The position numbers and the translations under genes are program-made. This document shows positions 38,201 through 50,515 of a stretch of 64,000 nucleotides of DNA, piece after piece. The DNA lies in NCBI GenBank assembly GCA_030490835.1, contig CM059975.1, positions 9,181,579 through 9,245,578 on the forward strand. Reading direction: 5' to 3'. Origin of the DNA: Annona cherimola (taxonomy: Eukaryota; Streptophyta; Magnoliopsida; Magnoliales; Annonaceae). The notes under the pieces were generated by a model, which saw nothing but the letters and a program-made list of their open reading frames with translations, was not told the origin of the DNA and made no database searches. The first letter of the stretch is position 1. Each line of letters begins with the position of its first letter.

Positions 38201-39640
38201 CGTCTCGGCTGTCTTTGCAAAGCACTTATCTGAATTTGCAGTTTGGCATGCAGCTGTGACGGTGGTCAATACCTGCCGGCATTTACTAGGAAGCTCAGCT
38301 TGCATTGTACTTTTCTCGGGAAACAGTCCAATGTGACTCGTTTAATGCGAAAATCTATCCATTATATTTTACATTACTTATTTAGATGAGAGAACAAATT
38401 TCATCTAAATCAAGTATGTATATAGGCTATATTTGTTCAAAAAATAAATATATTTCTATGTAAATTAAGAAAAATAATTAGATTTATTCATATATATATT
38501 AGAATAATAATAATAATTTATAGAATCATTTTTCTGCATAGTAATGATATTTTAAATGGTTTAGATATTGAAACTACTATTTAAAAATTAGTATTTAGTA
38601 TCAAACTATTTTATTATATTGATTTTATATATTTGAAAATAAAGCCCATATATAATATATATTGGTATCTTGCCTAAATTGATAGCATAAAGCTATTTGC
38701 ACACGTTTCCGTGACTTGTAATCTCCAATTAGTCCACTTCTAACAAATGTTTAATTCCCTTAGAGCAGTAGCAAATGTTGAAGTGATTCAAGTAGACTGC
38801 AATTTCATCATTTTAGGTGATCTGTTTCATCTATTATATTTAATTAAGAATATATTAATCAAATTTAAGGGTGTATATAGTCACAAAATAAGTCTAGTCA
38901 CCAAAGCAATGTTCGTTTTACTCAGCCAATTTTTCGATCACATATCATGTATATTTAATGGCATTAGATGTATGTTTGCTATAATCGATTATTTATCTAC
39001 GAATATTATTTGATTCTTGAGGGGTGATATTTAGTTAAAATTTTCCTTTTTACATCAAATACAACTAAAGATAATATTTATTATAGCTATTAAATTTTGA
39101 TTGGAAATAGTAATAAAAACTTTGGCTTGAATTAACATAGTATTTAGTTTTATATGGTATCAAAAAAGCAAACTTTGGCTAAAAGAGGCAACCATATATA
39201 ATAAATTTGTAGTGTAATATGTGACTTATACAAATTTATGATAAAAATAATTTTGAGAGGTATGATTAAATAAATAATAACAAAGAAAACGAATAAAATG
39301 AATTCCTTAAAATAATACAAATGTCCCCATTGGAATTGGTTCATAAAGTTAAACTGCCCAAAGTGACGACTGCCCCAAAATAAAATACATGACGTATGTT
39401 CTATTGAAAACTTATTGGAAGTCTGAAACTTTTTTATTTGAGCCGAAATCCAGAACGATTATTCTTAATGAGACCTAAGGGCCCCTATATTTGTAATAAT
39501 AGTAGTAGTAATGGACACTGATGTACTGTTGAATAATAGTACACTCATATGTCCAAGAAAATAAAAGAGAGAGAGCTCATCATAAACTCATTGCTCTAAA
39601 TAATTAACCATCCAATATGAAGTAACCTATATTAAATGTC
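35230..39640. other. Gene-free repeat debris
   Basis: No intact gene. 35235-36010 and 37020-37900 are less AT-rich and look like remains of a larger element. On the minus strand around 37340-37400 there is a TAATAAATAGATGGGAGCTTG stretch reminiscent of an LTR promoter, but no paired LTR, primer-binding site or gag/pol motif could be shown. 36269-36511 is a degenerate family-A MITE (GGGTGTATCTAG … CAAACACACC). 38340-38650 resembles the interior of the elements at 1150-2003. Confidence 0.35.
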
Positions 39641-40103
39641 GGCCTTCTTGCATTTTAAACTTTTTAATTTTATGTATTTGCTTCTTAAAAATTGAAGTTT
39701 AGTTGTTTGTATTTTAAATCCCAAAAATTTTAATTCTTTTGCATTCAAAACCCTAGCCCATAACGATGTTAAAAATTGACGTTAATCAATGCAAAATGAC
39801 GTAAATATTCTAAAAAAAGAATTTGTTTATATCTTAAAATTGACTATTAGGTTTTCTCTATTTTGTCATCAGAGGCTCTAATAATATTATTCACCTCTAA
39901 TACAGATTTGGATTTTTTTAAAAAAATATTGAAGGTATTTACATCATTTTGCACTACTTAATCGTAATTCTTAACGCCGTTATGGGTTAAGGTTTAGAAT
40001 GCAAATGAATCAAAATTTTCGAAGTTTAAAATACAAATGACCAAACTTTAATATTTAAAATAAAAATACACAAAGTTAGAGGGTTTAAAATGCAAAAATG
40101 GCC
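39641..40103. repeat. Foldback element, family C
   Basis: Inverted arms of about 165 bp. GGCCTTCTTGCATTTTAAAC at the left pairs with the reverse complement GGCCATTTTTGCATTTTAAA of the right end, and pairing continues through CCCATAACG.TGTTAA. It shares its terminal sequence with the larger foldback at 61797-62541. Non-coding. Confidence 0.6.
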
Positions 40104-40444
40104 TAAAAATCCAATCATCATTGAGTTGGCTGATGTTAACTATAAAAATAAAATAAGATTCCGTATCCTCTAAGTGCGGACACCAAGTCGACACGCCCAG
40201 TGTCGTCCAAACGAGCAGACCAACTGAGCCAACTCAGCCATAGAAATCGATAACCAAGCGCATTCCACCCCAAAAACCCCATCCAAAGCCTACTTACCGG
40301 CCCCACTATGAAATCTCACCATATCAAAGCCCCCGTGGACCCTCGCTCCTAAGCCAATGTAGGCACAAACCCAACTACCAGCCCAAGCCTGCCCCAGTGA
40401 AGGCAACCACTGGAGGTGGTACCGACAACCGCATAAGTAAAGGA

Positions 40445-40446
<2 letters not shown>

Positions 40447-40475
<29 letters not shown>

Positions 40476-40476
40476 G
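40447..40476. repeat. (ATA)n/(TTA)n palindromic microsatellite
   Basis: AATAATAATAATA directly followed by TTATTATTATTATTA, a self-complementary trinucleotide tract. Confidence 0.8.
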
Positions 40477-40494
40477 GATTTCTGTACTCCTAGC

Positions 40495-41130
40495 TAGCTA
40501 GTGCGCACCTGCTAAACCTCCACATGAGGGAATCAAGCTGTGGGTGCAACTGCAGGATGCTTTTTATTTTGACCCAATTTGCTGCAAGAATATTATTCTT
40601 GGACCACATGTGCACAAATGAACGAATAAGAGATGAAAACAATTGCAATTTGCCAATCCTTGATCCGTTGGGCCACAAATTAAAATGCATGCGCCCTGTA
40701 AAGGAAATTAAAAAGCAACCAAACAAAAGTTGTCTACTTCTGAGTAATCATGCAAAGTTCAATTAATTTGCACGCGGTTGTACTCTGGCAACCAAATCAT
40801 ATTCATTTGTTTCAGAATTACAATAATATTCATGATGTAATCATATCCTATAACAGTAATAAATGACTCTGGTGCACCCCAACCAAAATCTTGCATTTTT
40901 TAGGCTTGTTGTAGAAATATTGGTGATCTTTTTCTCATGAATAATTAATGCGTCTATGCATCTTACTTATTCCAGTGTAATATTCTTCGAAATGCATGTA
41001 TATATATCATACGATGCATCGTCCAATTGATGGAAAAAAGGGCATGAGATTCCTGAAAGCTAGCAGCCTGAGACGGATTGTGCTCTTATCCATTCATGAA
41101 AGAAATATCAAGCCCAAATGCCCAGCAAGT
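40495..41130. repeat. Diverged segmental duplicate of 44770-45380
   Basis: Shared phrases occur in the same order in both places: GAATATT.TTCTTGGACCACATG, TGCACAAA, GCCACAAATTAAAATGC, AATAATATTCATGATG, GGCATGAGATTCC.GAAAGCT and GGATTGTGCTC.TATC.ATTC. This copy is the 3' flank of the HIPP gene. Confidence 0.6.
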
Positions 41131-41516
41131 TGCAGTGTGATCAAACTGATCAGAAATTAAGAGTTTTTCTTCATGATATAATCTTTTCTTCTTCTTTTTT
41201 TTTTTTTGTGATAATTTCATGATATAATCTTTAATCTGCGTATGTGGTGAAGTTCTGATCATTCCCCTCAAACCGTTGAAATATTTCGCAATTTCAACAC
41301 TGTTCAGTAGTATACTGGGAAATTTAAGGCATTCAATTCAATAATTATACATGCACGCAAAGCATGGTGAAAATTGTAGCTGGTCCAAATGATAAAACAA
41401 ATGATGTTCAAGAATGTGAACGGTTGATTTTTAATTCAATATATCATCAAGATGCGACCAGCAACTAGGTTACCTGAAAACTTCCAAGTGTGTATAAATC
41501 GATAGGCTTAATTTGA

Positions 41517-42362
41517 TCACATGATGGCACATGCATGAACATTTTCGTCGCTAAAAACGGCAGCAGCGTCATCATCCAAAATGGTGGAATAGGGAGGATT
41601 GGGGAAGTATCCTTGGACGGCGGAGTTGTGGCCATGCCTGTAGTAGTTGTAGGTGGCGGAATAGGTGTTGTCCTCCAGATATTGCAGCGCGAATGGATGG
41701 TATTGGCTATCATATGGGTATGGCCAGAACTCGGCCTTCCTCCCCGTCCGTCTGACAGCCTTCAGAACCTTTCGCTGCTCGATGTAACCCGTCACCGTCA
41801 CCTTTTGTTTATCCATGTCAATGTCAATGCTATCGACTCCTACACAAATTATGAAATATGTTATATGTACGTACGTTTTCATCAGTTATCGGACGTATAA
41901 CACCCACCCCCTCATCCACCATCGAGAAATTAAAAGGCGAATTAAAAATGCTGTATATCTTGGCTGGCTAGCTAGCTGCATGTACCTTCTAGTTTGGAGA
42001 TTGCTTTCCTTACCCTTCTTTCGCATCCGTCGCAGTCCATATGAACTTCGAGCTCCACAATCTACTCGTCAAGAAGAAGAAGAAATAGAAATACAAACAA
42101 ATTTCAGAATCAATGTCATTGGTTCTTACTCATTGCACCAGCACTGACTTTAGTGAATAAAATGGTACTGTTCTCCATTTTTCTTCTGAATAAGATCAAA
42201 TCGTCGTCTTTGCCAGTTGGGTTCTGGGGGAATATTGGTTTCACTCATGGGGCTTCTTTTGGGACTCATGACTAAATAGTAGAGAAGTACTTGCGGCAGG
42301 TTTGTAGTGTTACTTACAGACATGGCATTAAACATCTTGCTTTGTCCGAAGCACCAGAACAT
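41517..42362 (-). CDS. Heavy-metal-associated isoprenylated plant protein (HIPP)
   Basis: HIPPs are small metallochaperone-like proteins tethered to membranes by a lipid at the C-terminus. Exons on the minus strand are 42362-42318, 42061-41986 and 41839-41517, giving 147 residues. The HMA domain (about 16-80) contains the metal site MDCDGC (Cys25 and Cys28) in VELEVHMDCDGCERRVRKAI, followed by GVDSIDIDMDKQKVTVTGY. A Tyr/Asn/His-rich linker follows. The C-terminus is CAIM, a CaaX box expected to be farnesylated after Cys144. The first exon of only 15 residues and the LFSDENVHACAIM-type ending fit the At3g56891-like subgroup as I recall it. A family-typical intron interrupts the GVD junction. 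Confidence 0.9.
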
Positions 42363-42404
42363 GGAGATGTAGCTAGCTAGCTAGATGCTTGCAGAAATCC
42401 TTTT

Positions 42405-42418
42405 GCTTATATATATAG
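42405..42418 (-). promoter_or_regulatory. TATA box of the HIPP gene
   Basis: On the minus strand CTATATATATAAGC stands about 45-55 bp upstream of the start codon, implying a very short 5' leader. The intervening sequence contains four tandem GCTA/TAGC units. Confidence 0.5.
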
Positions 42419-42599
42419 AAGTCGAGATGAAAGGGAGGAGTAAAAATGCAATAGGATTTCGGGGACTTGTCTCCCTTGAGAATTTATCCACACGCACTGC
42501 TGCTGCCTTCCTCCAAAAGCCACTTCGCTAATTTCTTGCTGCCAAAGGATGCAGAACCGTGTGCCTATTTAGCTTGAGCCGACCATATATCTAATTAAG

Positions 42600-44769
42600 A
42601 TAGCTAGCTAGTTAGCTGGCCAAAATATTATATATTTTGGTAACATGCCAAGAAACCGTCGCTCCTAGACTTTGAAGTATTCGAGTCATTCTTTAATTCT
42701 CTGAATTGCTTGATTTCCCGGAAAATGAAAATAGCACGGTTTAAACGGGCTTGGGATTAGGAATGGAAATGGGGTTCTTAACCTAGCTCTTTTTGTTTAG
42801 GGAAAATCAATGTTTTCACAGTTCTAACAAGAGTAAATTAAAAAATTTTACTTGAATTCAAAAATAGAATTAGTATGGGTTGACTTGCCTCGACTTATAT
42901 CACATTTATTCATTTATTAAAAAATAAACATATTTTTTGCAATTTATTTTCTTTTCTTCAGAATTTTTACATGATTATGGTTAACTATATTCTAATTTAA
43001 TTTAAAATTTTTATCTTATCATATATTAATATGTAATTTGATATAAATGAATAGTATTTAAAATAACAAAATTTCAAATTAGATTAATGATTGGAATTAC
43101 CAATGAAATTTTTAATGAGATAATTTTTTATAATGGTGCTTTATTTTTATTAGTCAGTAACATATTAAAAGATTTGACCTGGTTTGGGTTTGACCCACTT
43201 GGATTTTCACCCCTTCCTGGGATATATGAACTAAGGAAGCTCTACGGATACGTGGAACCTTTTTTAACGTTCGGTCCATATTCACAAACTATAAATCTTT
43301 GGACAGTTGCATAATATTGAGCCGTGCACAGGTCAACCATTTAGGCATGCATACATTACTCAATAATATTAATTAATTAGGCCAGGAATTCAATTTTTTA
43401 TAATTAATGTTTGTAGTACTCTTGTTTTTATATTGAATTAATATTTGACTATTTGTGTATTGGAATGCCAATTTCATGGTACTTTCCTTGGCAAGATGAG
43501 GAAGTTGTGGCCTTATAGATGTGGGCGGACAGCAATGGTCAGAATATATACAATGCAAAGAAACGATAGGAGCCGCGGAAAGTATAATTTTTGGGCTGGT
43601 AAATGCAACGAAAGTTGGGTACCGTTGAATAAATGCGTGCCAATTGCCAGGCTAGCAATGTGCATTTGCTTCCGCGTCCCACAAATTTTCCTTTCAAACA
43701 TCTGAATATCTTGCTTGCACGTATGGCAGACTTGCCGGAAATGGCTTGAAATGGTCTTTTGCGTGATGTGTGTCATCCGATCGTTTGCATGGTGGGACCA
43801 AACTATCTTGGCCCACATGCAAACGTACGTAGCAAATCGCTTCTGCAATCGACATTACTTTCCTAGCAGCTCTCAGACTCGAGAAACCGCCTTTAATTAA
43901 TTAATTAATACAGACCAATAGACAAGGTGACAACATGCAGAAATTTTTCTTCATTTTTTTTAACGATCACGGCAAGCAAAGAAATTTCTATGGTGTCTGC
44001 TAATTTTATTTTATTTATTGAATTAAATAGCAACAATCATTGTATATACGAAAAAACTCAACATTATGACAGAATTACTTGCATGTGACCACCTTTTTCA
44101 GCCAAAATTAAATTTGCCTGTATTGGGTATTAAATGCAACTGGTATTTAATTTACTTATTGATAAATTTTATTATTATTTACAATTAAATATAAATAGTT
44201 ATATGAAAGAAAAAGAAATTACTTTTAGATGAACGCCACAACTACTTTACAGTCCAAAATAAATTTTAACCTCATCCGTATAAATGCGGCTAAAATTATG
44301 TTATAAACCGTCAAAAAAAATCAAATGCTTGCATTCAACGACATTTGCTGTAATGTAATGAATATAATCATTATATTCGAGAGTCAAGACAATTATATTT
44401 ATGTAATTTTGAAATCGTTAATATGAAACTTGTATTAATTTTTGACGGAGATATTATTAAATAGTAAAATTATAATGCATAAATTTTTGGGCAGCTAAAA
44501 TGCTCTACGATCAACGAAATTCATTGGAAAAAAAAAATTTGTTGCAGTGCACTGATCACCTCATTTTCAAGATAAGATATCGGTCCGGCCTGGTGATCCC
44601 ATATGGTCACCCGTAAATTTGGTGATTTACAGGCGACCATAAAAATTATTTTTTTTTTTTTATGAATGTGTAAGTGAAATTTGTTGATTTCTATGCCCGC
44701 CTGTAAATCACGCGATTAGCAAGGAACAAACCCATTAATGGGCAGATTGGATTTTTGGATACCTGTCCT
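42600..44769. other. No gene seen
   Basis: AT-rich intergenic sequence. Slightly more balanced composition at 43440-43880 with overlapping short frames on both strands but no recognisable protein or RNA. Confidence 0.45.
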
Positions 44770-45380
44770 TCTGTAGTGCGCCGAAGCAAGTTGGGCTTGC
44801 AATTGGAGGATTTTTTTTATTATTATTTTATCTACCCCAATTTTGTCCGAATATTCTTGGACCACATGCTTGCACAAAAGAATTAGTGACTGAAAACTTG
44901 TACTTGCGAAATTGAATGGCCCCGACAAGTGCCAAATCCTTAATCAGAAAGGCCACAAATTAAAATGCTTTGTGAAGGAGGGGGGTGGGGTGGGTGTATG
45001 AATCCAATTTATTGGATGGTTACCAGTATATACAGTGACGCATTTTGAACCCGCCGTCCACCACCAAATCATGCATTGGGAAACAATAATATTCATGATG
45101 GAATGAGGACGAGATCATGGTAAGTACCCATTCCTTTCATTTAGATATAGAATTGTTGGTTTTTTCATGAGTAAGACTGATAATTTATCTGCCGTATTTA
45201 TCCCAATATGATTGAAAATGATAAATAAGACTGATAATTCGTCTGCCGTATTTATTCCAATATGCTTAGAAAATGATAATTCCTCCAATTGAGGTAAAAA
45301 GGAGGCATGAGATTCCCGAAAGCTCTGTGATAAGGATTGTGCTCATATCTATTCGAGAAAGATACAATCCCTTCTGAAAT
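44770..45380. repeat. Diverged segmental duplicate of 40495-41130, with a 54-bp tandem repeat
   Basis: The partner of the segment at 40495-41130 (see the shared phrases there). Inside it, 45173-45226 and 45227-45280 are a 54-bp tandem duplication (AAGACTGATAATT.. and TCTGCCGTATTTAT). No HIPP-coding remnant was recognised between this copy and the OSCA gene. Confidence 0.55.
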
Positions 45381-46031
45381 ACCAGACCATAGGCACGGTA
45401 TCTTTTCTCCAGAAAGCTGCTATAGTACTGTGAAATAATGCATCACGAGGCACTTTATGCCATCGAATGCTCTTCCCGAAAACCACCATTTTAATTCATT
45501 TATATTTTTCAACAACAATTGTTGATAATCTACACTCTGATATATAGATTACAGAAAGGGTGCGTTCGTCAGAGGCTTGCACATCTTTGAAATTATTTAA
45601 GTTGGATATTTTAGCTTGTTCTAAGTTCAACGAAAGCCGAAGTTAGTCATGTTATTATTATTTCAACAAACTAAAAATCAATTGCCCAGTAGTTAATTTT
45701 TTTTTTTTTTGAAACATTGGTTTTTATAATCAATTTTCTAAAACTAAATGAAAAAAATGAAACCAATCAACGTAGTACGATTGTTTGATGATCCAATTTT
45801 GTAAAACACCAAGTTACCATAAGGTCTCGCTAATTGGCCCATAAAAAATGACATCGTCCATGAAAAAAAATTTCGGGCCATTTTCCCCGCTATGGTGAAA
45901 TTGCAGTGAAATGAAGCCAGTCGAGGAATAGAAATCCAGGGATGCATGGCAGGCCCAATCCAGGATCAAGATTCAAATCCAATCTTAAACAGCCGAGCAA
46001 AGCGATGCGATGATGCATTTAGAAAAGACGA

Positions 46032-49000
46032 TCACACTTGAGAGACCTGCCTAGACATGTGCGATCGAGCATCCACAAACTGATCTCCGTCGTCGTACTT
46101 GTCCGAGCTCATCAAGCATTGGGGAACATAAGCCGAGAAGACCACCTCCATGTTAGGAATGCACTCCTCCCCACTGCGAGTCGCCACTTCCAGCGGCATC
46201 GATCGGAAGCTAAGATAATAGCGTTTTCTGGTTACGTAAGCAAAGACGATGGAGATGATGGGGAGGGGGGCCACTACCGGGGTGTAGTAGAACTGCTTCA
46301 CTCCAAAATACCCGAGCATGGTTATTTGGTGCAGGGTCAGGGCCGCTAGGATCCTCGAATGCATATGGGGCCACATTCTGCCATTGCTCTCGAACGATGG
46401 GACGTAGACTTTCAATGCCTGAATGATGATAAAAATTGAAAAATAAAAAGAGAGGAAATTTTTAGCAGATCATGTGTTTGAGAAAGAGACTGAGAGAGCT
46501 AATATCGTCATACATAACCTGGTGGCGGATGACGAGCCATCCGAGGCCGAAATACGCGACACCGAATACAAGGATGAGAGGAGCAATCACAGAGTAGCAG
46601 AGCACAATGGTGACAATCAGCATGTCGTTAGGAACTCTTGTAGCGAGGCTCACATCTCCCGGCGCCCATGCTTCCCTCAGCTCTGTCTCCGTCTTGCATA
46701 AAAACTTCCTTTTGAGGTGGTAAGTGATCAGCGGCACCAATCGCGACAGTTCAAGCCCATTGCCAACGAAGAACCTGAAATTGACATGATCAGGCAGCAG
46801 ACGCATTGAAAAACTGTTAACGGTTCCGAGTTCAAAATAACTGAGCTTGCTCTCCTTAGCACACTGGCTAAAGAGAAACCAGAATCAAAATCTTACTTGA
46901 GAGCAACATAGGTGAGGAAGAATGTAGCATTTCTAGGCAGGCTGCGCCCAAGAATTTTTACAATCTGGCCCGGTCGCTTCTCGATTGTTTTCAAGGAATC
47001 AAACAATGTCCCGCTCAATGTGACTCCTATAAAGATATTGAACACAATGAAGTAGAAATACTTCCCAGAGGTCGCTCTCAAGACATGGCTTTCAGAAGCC
47101 AAACCTTCAGCCTTGGACAATTGCATCAGGAATGTTGGCAGCAAGGCCAAGAACAAAATAAGCGCAATCTGGGGTAGATAAGCTTCTAGCACTGTCTTGA
47201 TCGCTGGTTTATCGACGATTGTGTCCAAGAAGGGTAGAAGAGCTTTGAGGTTTGTCAATGTTGTAAATGCAGAGACGAAAGTGATTGGGATCATGTAAAA
47301 GACTATGGCCAAGAAAACAATGGCATAGACTGCATATTGCCGTATCTGCCTCTCATAGAACTTCATTGTTGAGTTGGACCATAACAGATCACAGGGCTCA
47401 GGGGCCTGTGTCACCGTCCACGTGTCAACCATCTGCGCGTGGAGAGTCTGCGAGGCTGAGGCAGCAGCCGGCTTCGTGTTGAAGAAGACTAGGGCAGATG
47501 CTTGCTGTTTCTCTCTAACGAGAATCTTCTGTTCAGCCTCTAACACCTGAGTTAGTTCTGTGATCTTGTCATTGCAGTATTCGATTGTATCAACCTTGGT
47601 GCCAATCAAGCCAAGGAAGCCTGTCCGGCTCGTGGGTTTTGTACCCTCCCTTTTGGTGTCGGATTTTGACTGGGAAAAAGCTAATTCTGCGCGCTCTAAT
47701 TTCTTCTTATAGCACTCCAACTCTTCCCAGATTTTTATGGCCTGGAAATGAAGGAAAATTAAGTAAAGACAATGGATTCATCCAATTGTCAGCAAAGAGC
47801 TAGAGCAGCCATCATCAGATAACATGAATACCTGTGTGTTGTTTGTAATCACCATTGATCTGAAGAATGCTTCTGGATGGAGCATTCTGAAATACGAATC
47901 CACCTGTTCTTTCCGCGATTGACCTGGACGGGGTGAAGGGATATCCCTGACCAATACAGCGTATTGTTCTGGTTTCAGACCTGGTGCCATTTGGGCGGTA
48001 GCTCTAAGATCAGAACAGTGTTTGTAGGCTTTCCATAACATGTAAAAGGAAACAAAAGAAACCCAATATGTCCCTAGCACAAATGCCCACAACCTCTGAC
48101 TGTTTTCCTGAAATATAACCATGAAGCATAAGTAAACAATGTCGCTATTTTGCTGTAGGTGATGCATCGTTAGTAGGAATGTATGACTGAATGATCTACT
48201 TCTTTATACATCGTTTCCATTTTGTGGACCAACAAATTAAAGCATCCTGATGTTTCTTAATTTGGTTCATCCTTCTGATTTCTATTTCTCATCTCCCTCC
48301 TGGATTGTGGAGGATGTTTGAAGTAAGTAAATGACTTGTAGGACAACCCAAATCACGTTGCTCCCTGTGCAAACTGCGAATGGACATTCTAATGTGGATG
48401 TGTGAAGTATGAAAGATGCAAGAATGTCAACATAATCATGTCCTCTTCGGGGGGAGCCATCATTTATGTTTTTAATACTACAGCAGTTAGAAATCAGACG
48501 TACGGCGAAGGCCCATCCTGACATGCAGCGTAAAATATGAAAGATGCCATAATCATGCCTTTTGAGGAGAATTGTCTTAGGCTTTTATTTGTACTAGCAT
48601 GAGTACGTCATGCATTGAGGAGTAGTAGTAATAGTAGCACGATTTTTTTTTTTTTCCAAGATTTTGCCAATGCAAAGTATTAATGAACCGGTTATCTACA
48701 CTAGCCTGATGTGAGCCCTAACTTAAGGAAGCTTTTGGTAATGTTTAATTGGTGGGAATATATTTTCAGCACTTTTTCCTACCCCCCTTTTCATACGGTT
48801 TGATATTTTCACTTAATTATATTATTTTTATTTTTATCCTTATATTTCAATCATTTTATACTTTTCCATACAACTATCATATCTAATCTTACTTTACCTA
48901 TATCATATTATATCACTTTTTGATTTTTTTAGAATTTATCTCATTTTCAATTTTACATTCCTACCATATTACCAATTCCCAAACTCTTAAACGTAAAGTT

Positions 49001-50515
49001 CACTGATTGAAGACTAATGCAAAGGTTGAAACGGCTATGGAGTTAAATTTGTCCAAATACAAGCATAATAAGGCTTTATACAAACGCTTGGAGTTAAATC
49101 GCCCAAACAGATCGAAGGATGATATGACTTCGTACAAATATTTGCTACAAGCATTGCAGAACAATGGCTACTTTCGGATAGGAATTCAACAATCAGTATA
49201 GAAACAGTCAACATTCAATGCTGAGTGCAGGCAAAACATTTAGGGGTCCTATTCTAAGTGATGGAATTTTGTCTTACTGAGATGTTTCCCATCGATAAGA
49301 TGTCAATTTGGGTGAAATTCCCATTGTCGTGGTTATCAGAGCTAGATTCTTTGCCGCTGTCTGTCGCAGAGACTGGCAGCAGAATTGGTAGAAGCACAAC
49401 ACCCGTCAAGAACAAGATTTCCAGAACTGACATGTATATCCAATAGAAGAATCAGAAAAAATAATGATTAGTTCACGATCACAATATAATCAATCTTATC
49501 ATGTAGTTGATTGTTACGATGTTCTCAAAGCCATTGAATTCCAGGGTAAGCAATCACGGAGACCACGATACTATCATGAGCTTTCCAAAATTCCTGGGAA
49601 AACATTTTATGGTTCAAGCAAACACCCGGATGTGGTCTGTTGATGCGGGAACTTGTGGGATATACACATCCCAAAGCTCAGAAAACCCATTACTAGTTCT
49701 GTAAAAACAACTTGAAAACGCTAAACCATGAACATGCCAGTTAAAACCGGCAAAAAAAAAGGACAGGGCACAGGAGGTTAAAGGGAAATGATTCCATGGC
49801 ATTGTTAGTATGGAAATTTGTAATTAGCAACATGTCCACTTGAGCCTGTAATGATGTATGCGCTAAATCGAATGTGTTGGTCATGTTTAATATTATTTCC
49901 TCTCAAACAGCATAAATTTTGCAGTCCACGTTTTTAAATCTTCACGTTTTTGGCATAAAATTAAATTGGATCAACCTTACACGTCATGCATGGTGGCCCC
50001 CCGAATGGACCACTGGCATGAAAACTTCGGTAGTAATATCGAGGACTATTAAAAAAAATGCTCAAGAAACTCTCCAAACTGAAAATGGAAGAAGGGAGCC
50101 AATCAAAACTTAAAACACGAAATCTGCTCACTCTATAAAAAAATAAAAAAATAAAAGACGAAATCTGCCGATTTAGAAAATGGGGGAAAAGGAATAATGG
50201 AGAAAGAAAGAAAGGAATGTGGTTGTGTGAATGAAGATATATACCAGTGCTCAAGAAGACCAAATAGACAGCAGTGTCGACACCGGCCATGTCGATGATG
50301 TCGTCCTCGCTGGAGCTGAATGCCTCTCTGATCCAAGCAAACGGGTTGCTGGGCCTCCTACCCCCTTCCCAGGTATCCAGACCCTTGAGAATCCGGTTGG
50401 GGTAGTAAATCACATCGTTTGACGGCTTCCTCGACAACCACGTGAATGCAATCACCAGAAGCATGAATATAACAAATGAGGTTACGAGAGATGTGATGAA
50501 AGAGCTCAGATCCAT
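46032..50515 (-). CDS. ERD4: OSCA3/ERD4-type mechanosensitive (hyperosmolality-gated) cation channel
   Basis: A member of the OSCA/CSC1/TMEM63 family, calcium-permeable channels opened by membrane tension. Exons on the minus strand are 50515-50245, 49426-49278, 48107-47832, 47741-46897, 46774-46519 and 46418-46032, giving 727 residues with consistent phases. The N-terminus MDLSSFITSLVTSFVIFMLL, followed by VIYYPNRILKGLD and GVDTAVYLVFLST, is the ERD4-type start. An N-terminal membrane region (about 5-165) is followed by a cytosolic domain (about 170-330) with RDIPSPRPGQSRKEQVDSYF and MVDTWTVTQAPEP. The multi-span pore domain (about 335-625) contains FYMIPITFVSA, LPQIALILFLALLP, RATSGKYFYF and FFLTYVALK, followed by CYSVIAPLILVFG. 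Length and order fit At1g30360 (about 724). Nothing appears broken. A family-A MITE lies in the intron between exons 2 and 3. Divergent from CYP703A. Confidence 0.92.
48731..48989. repeat. Degenerate family-A MITE in an OSCA intron
   Basis: Interior motifs (TTTCAATCATTTTATACTTTT, CATACAACTATCATATC, CATATTATATCACTTTTTG) lie between worn ends GCTTTTGGTAATG and ATTACCAATTCCCAAACTC. Located in the 1.17-kb intron 2. Confidence 0.45.
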
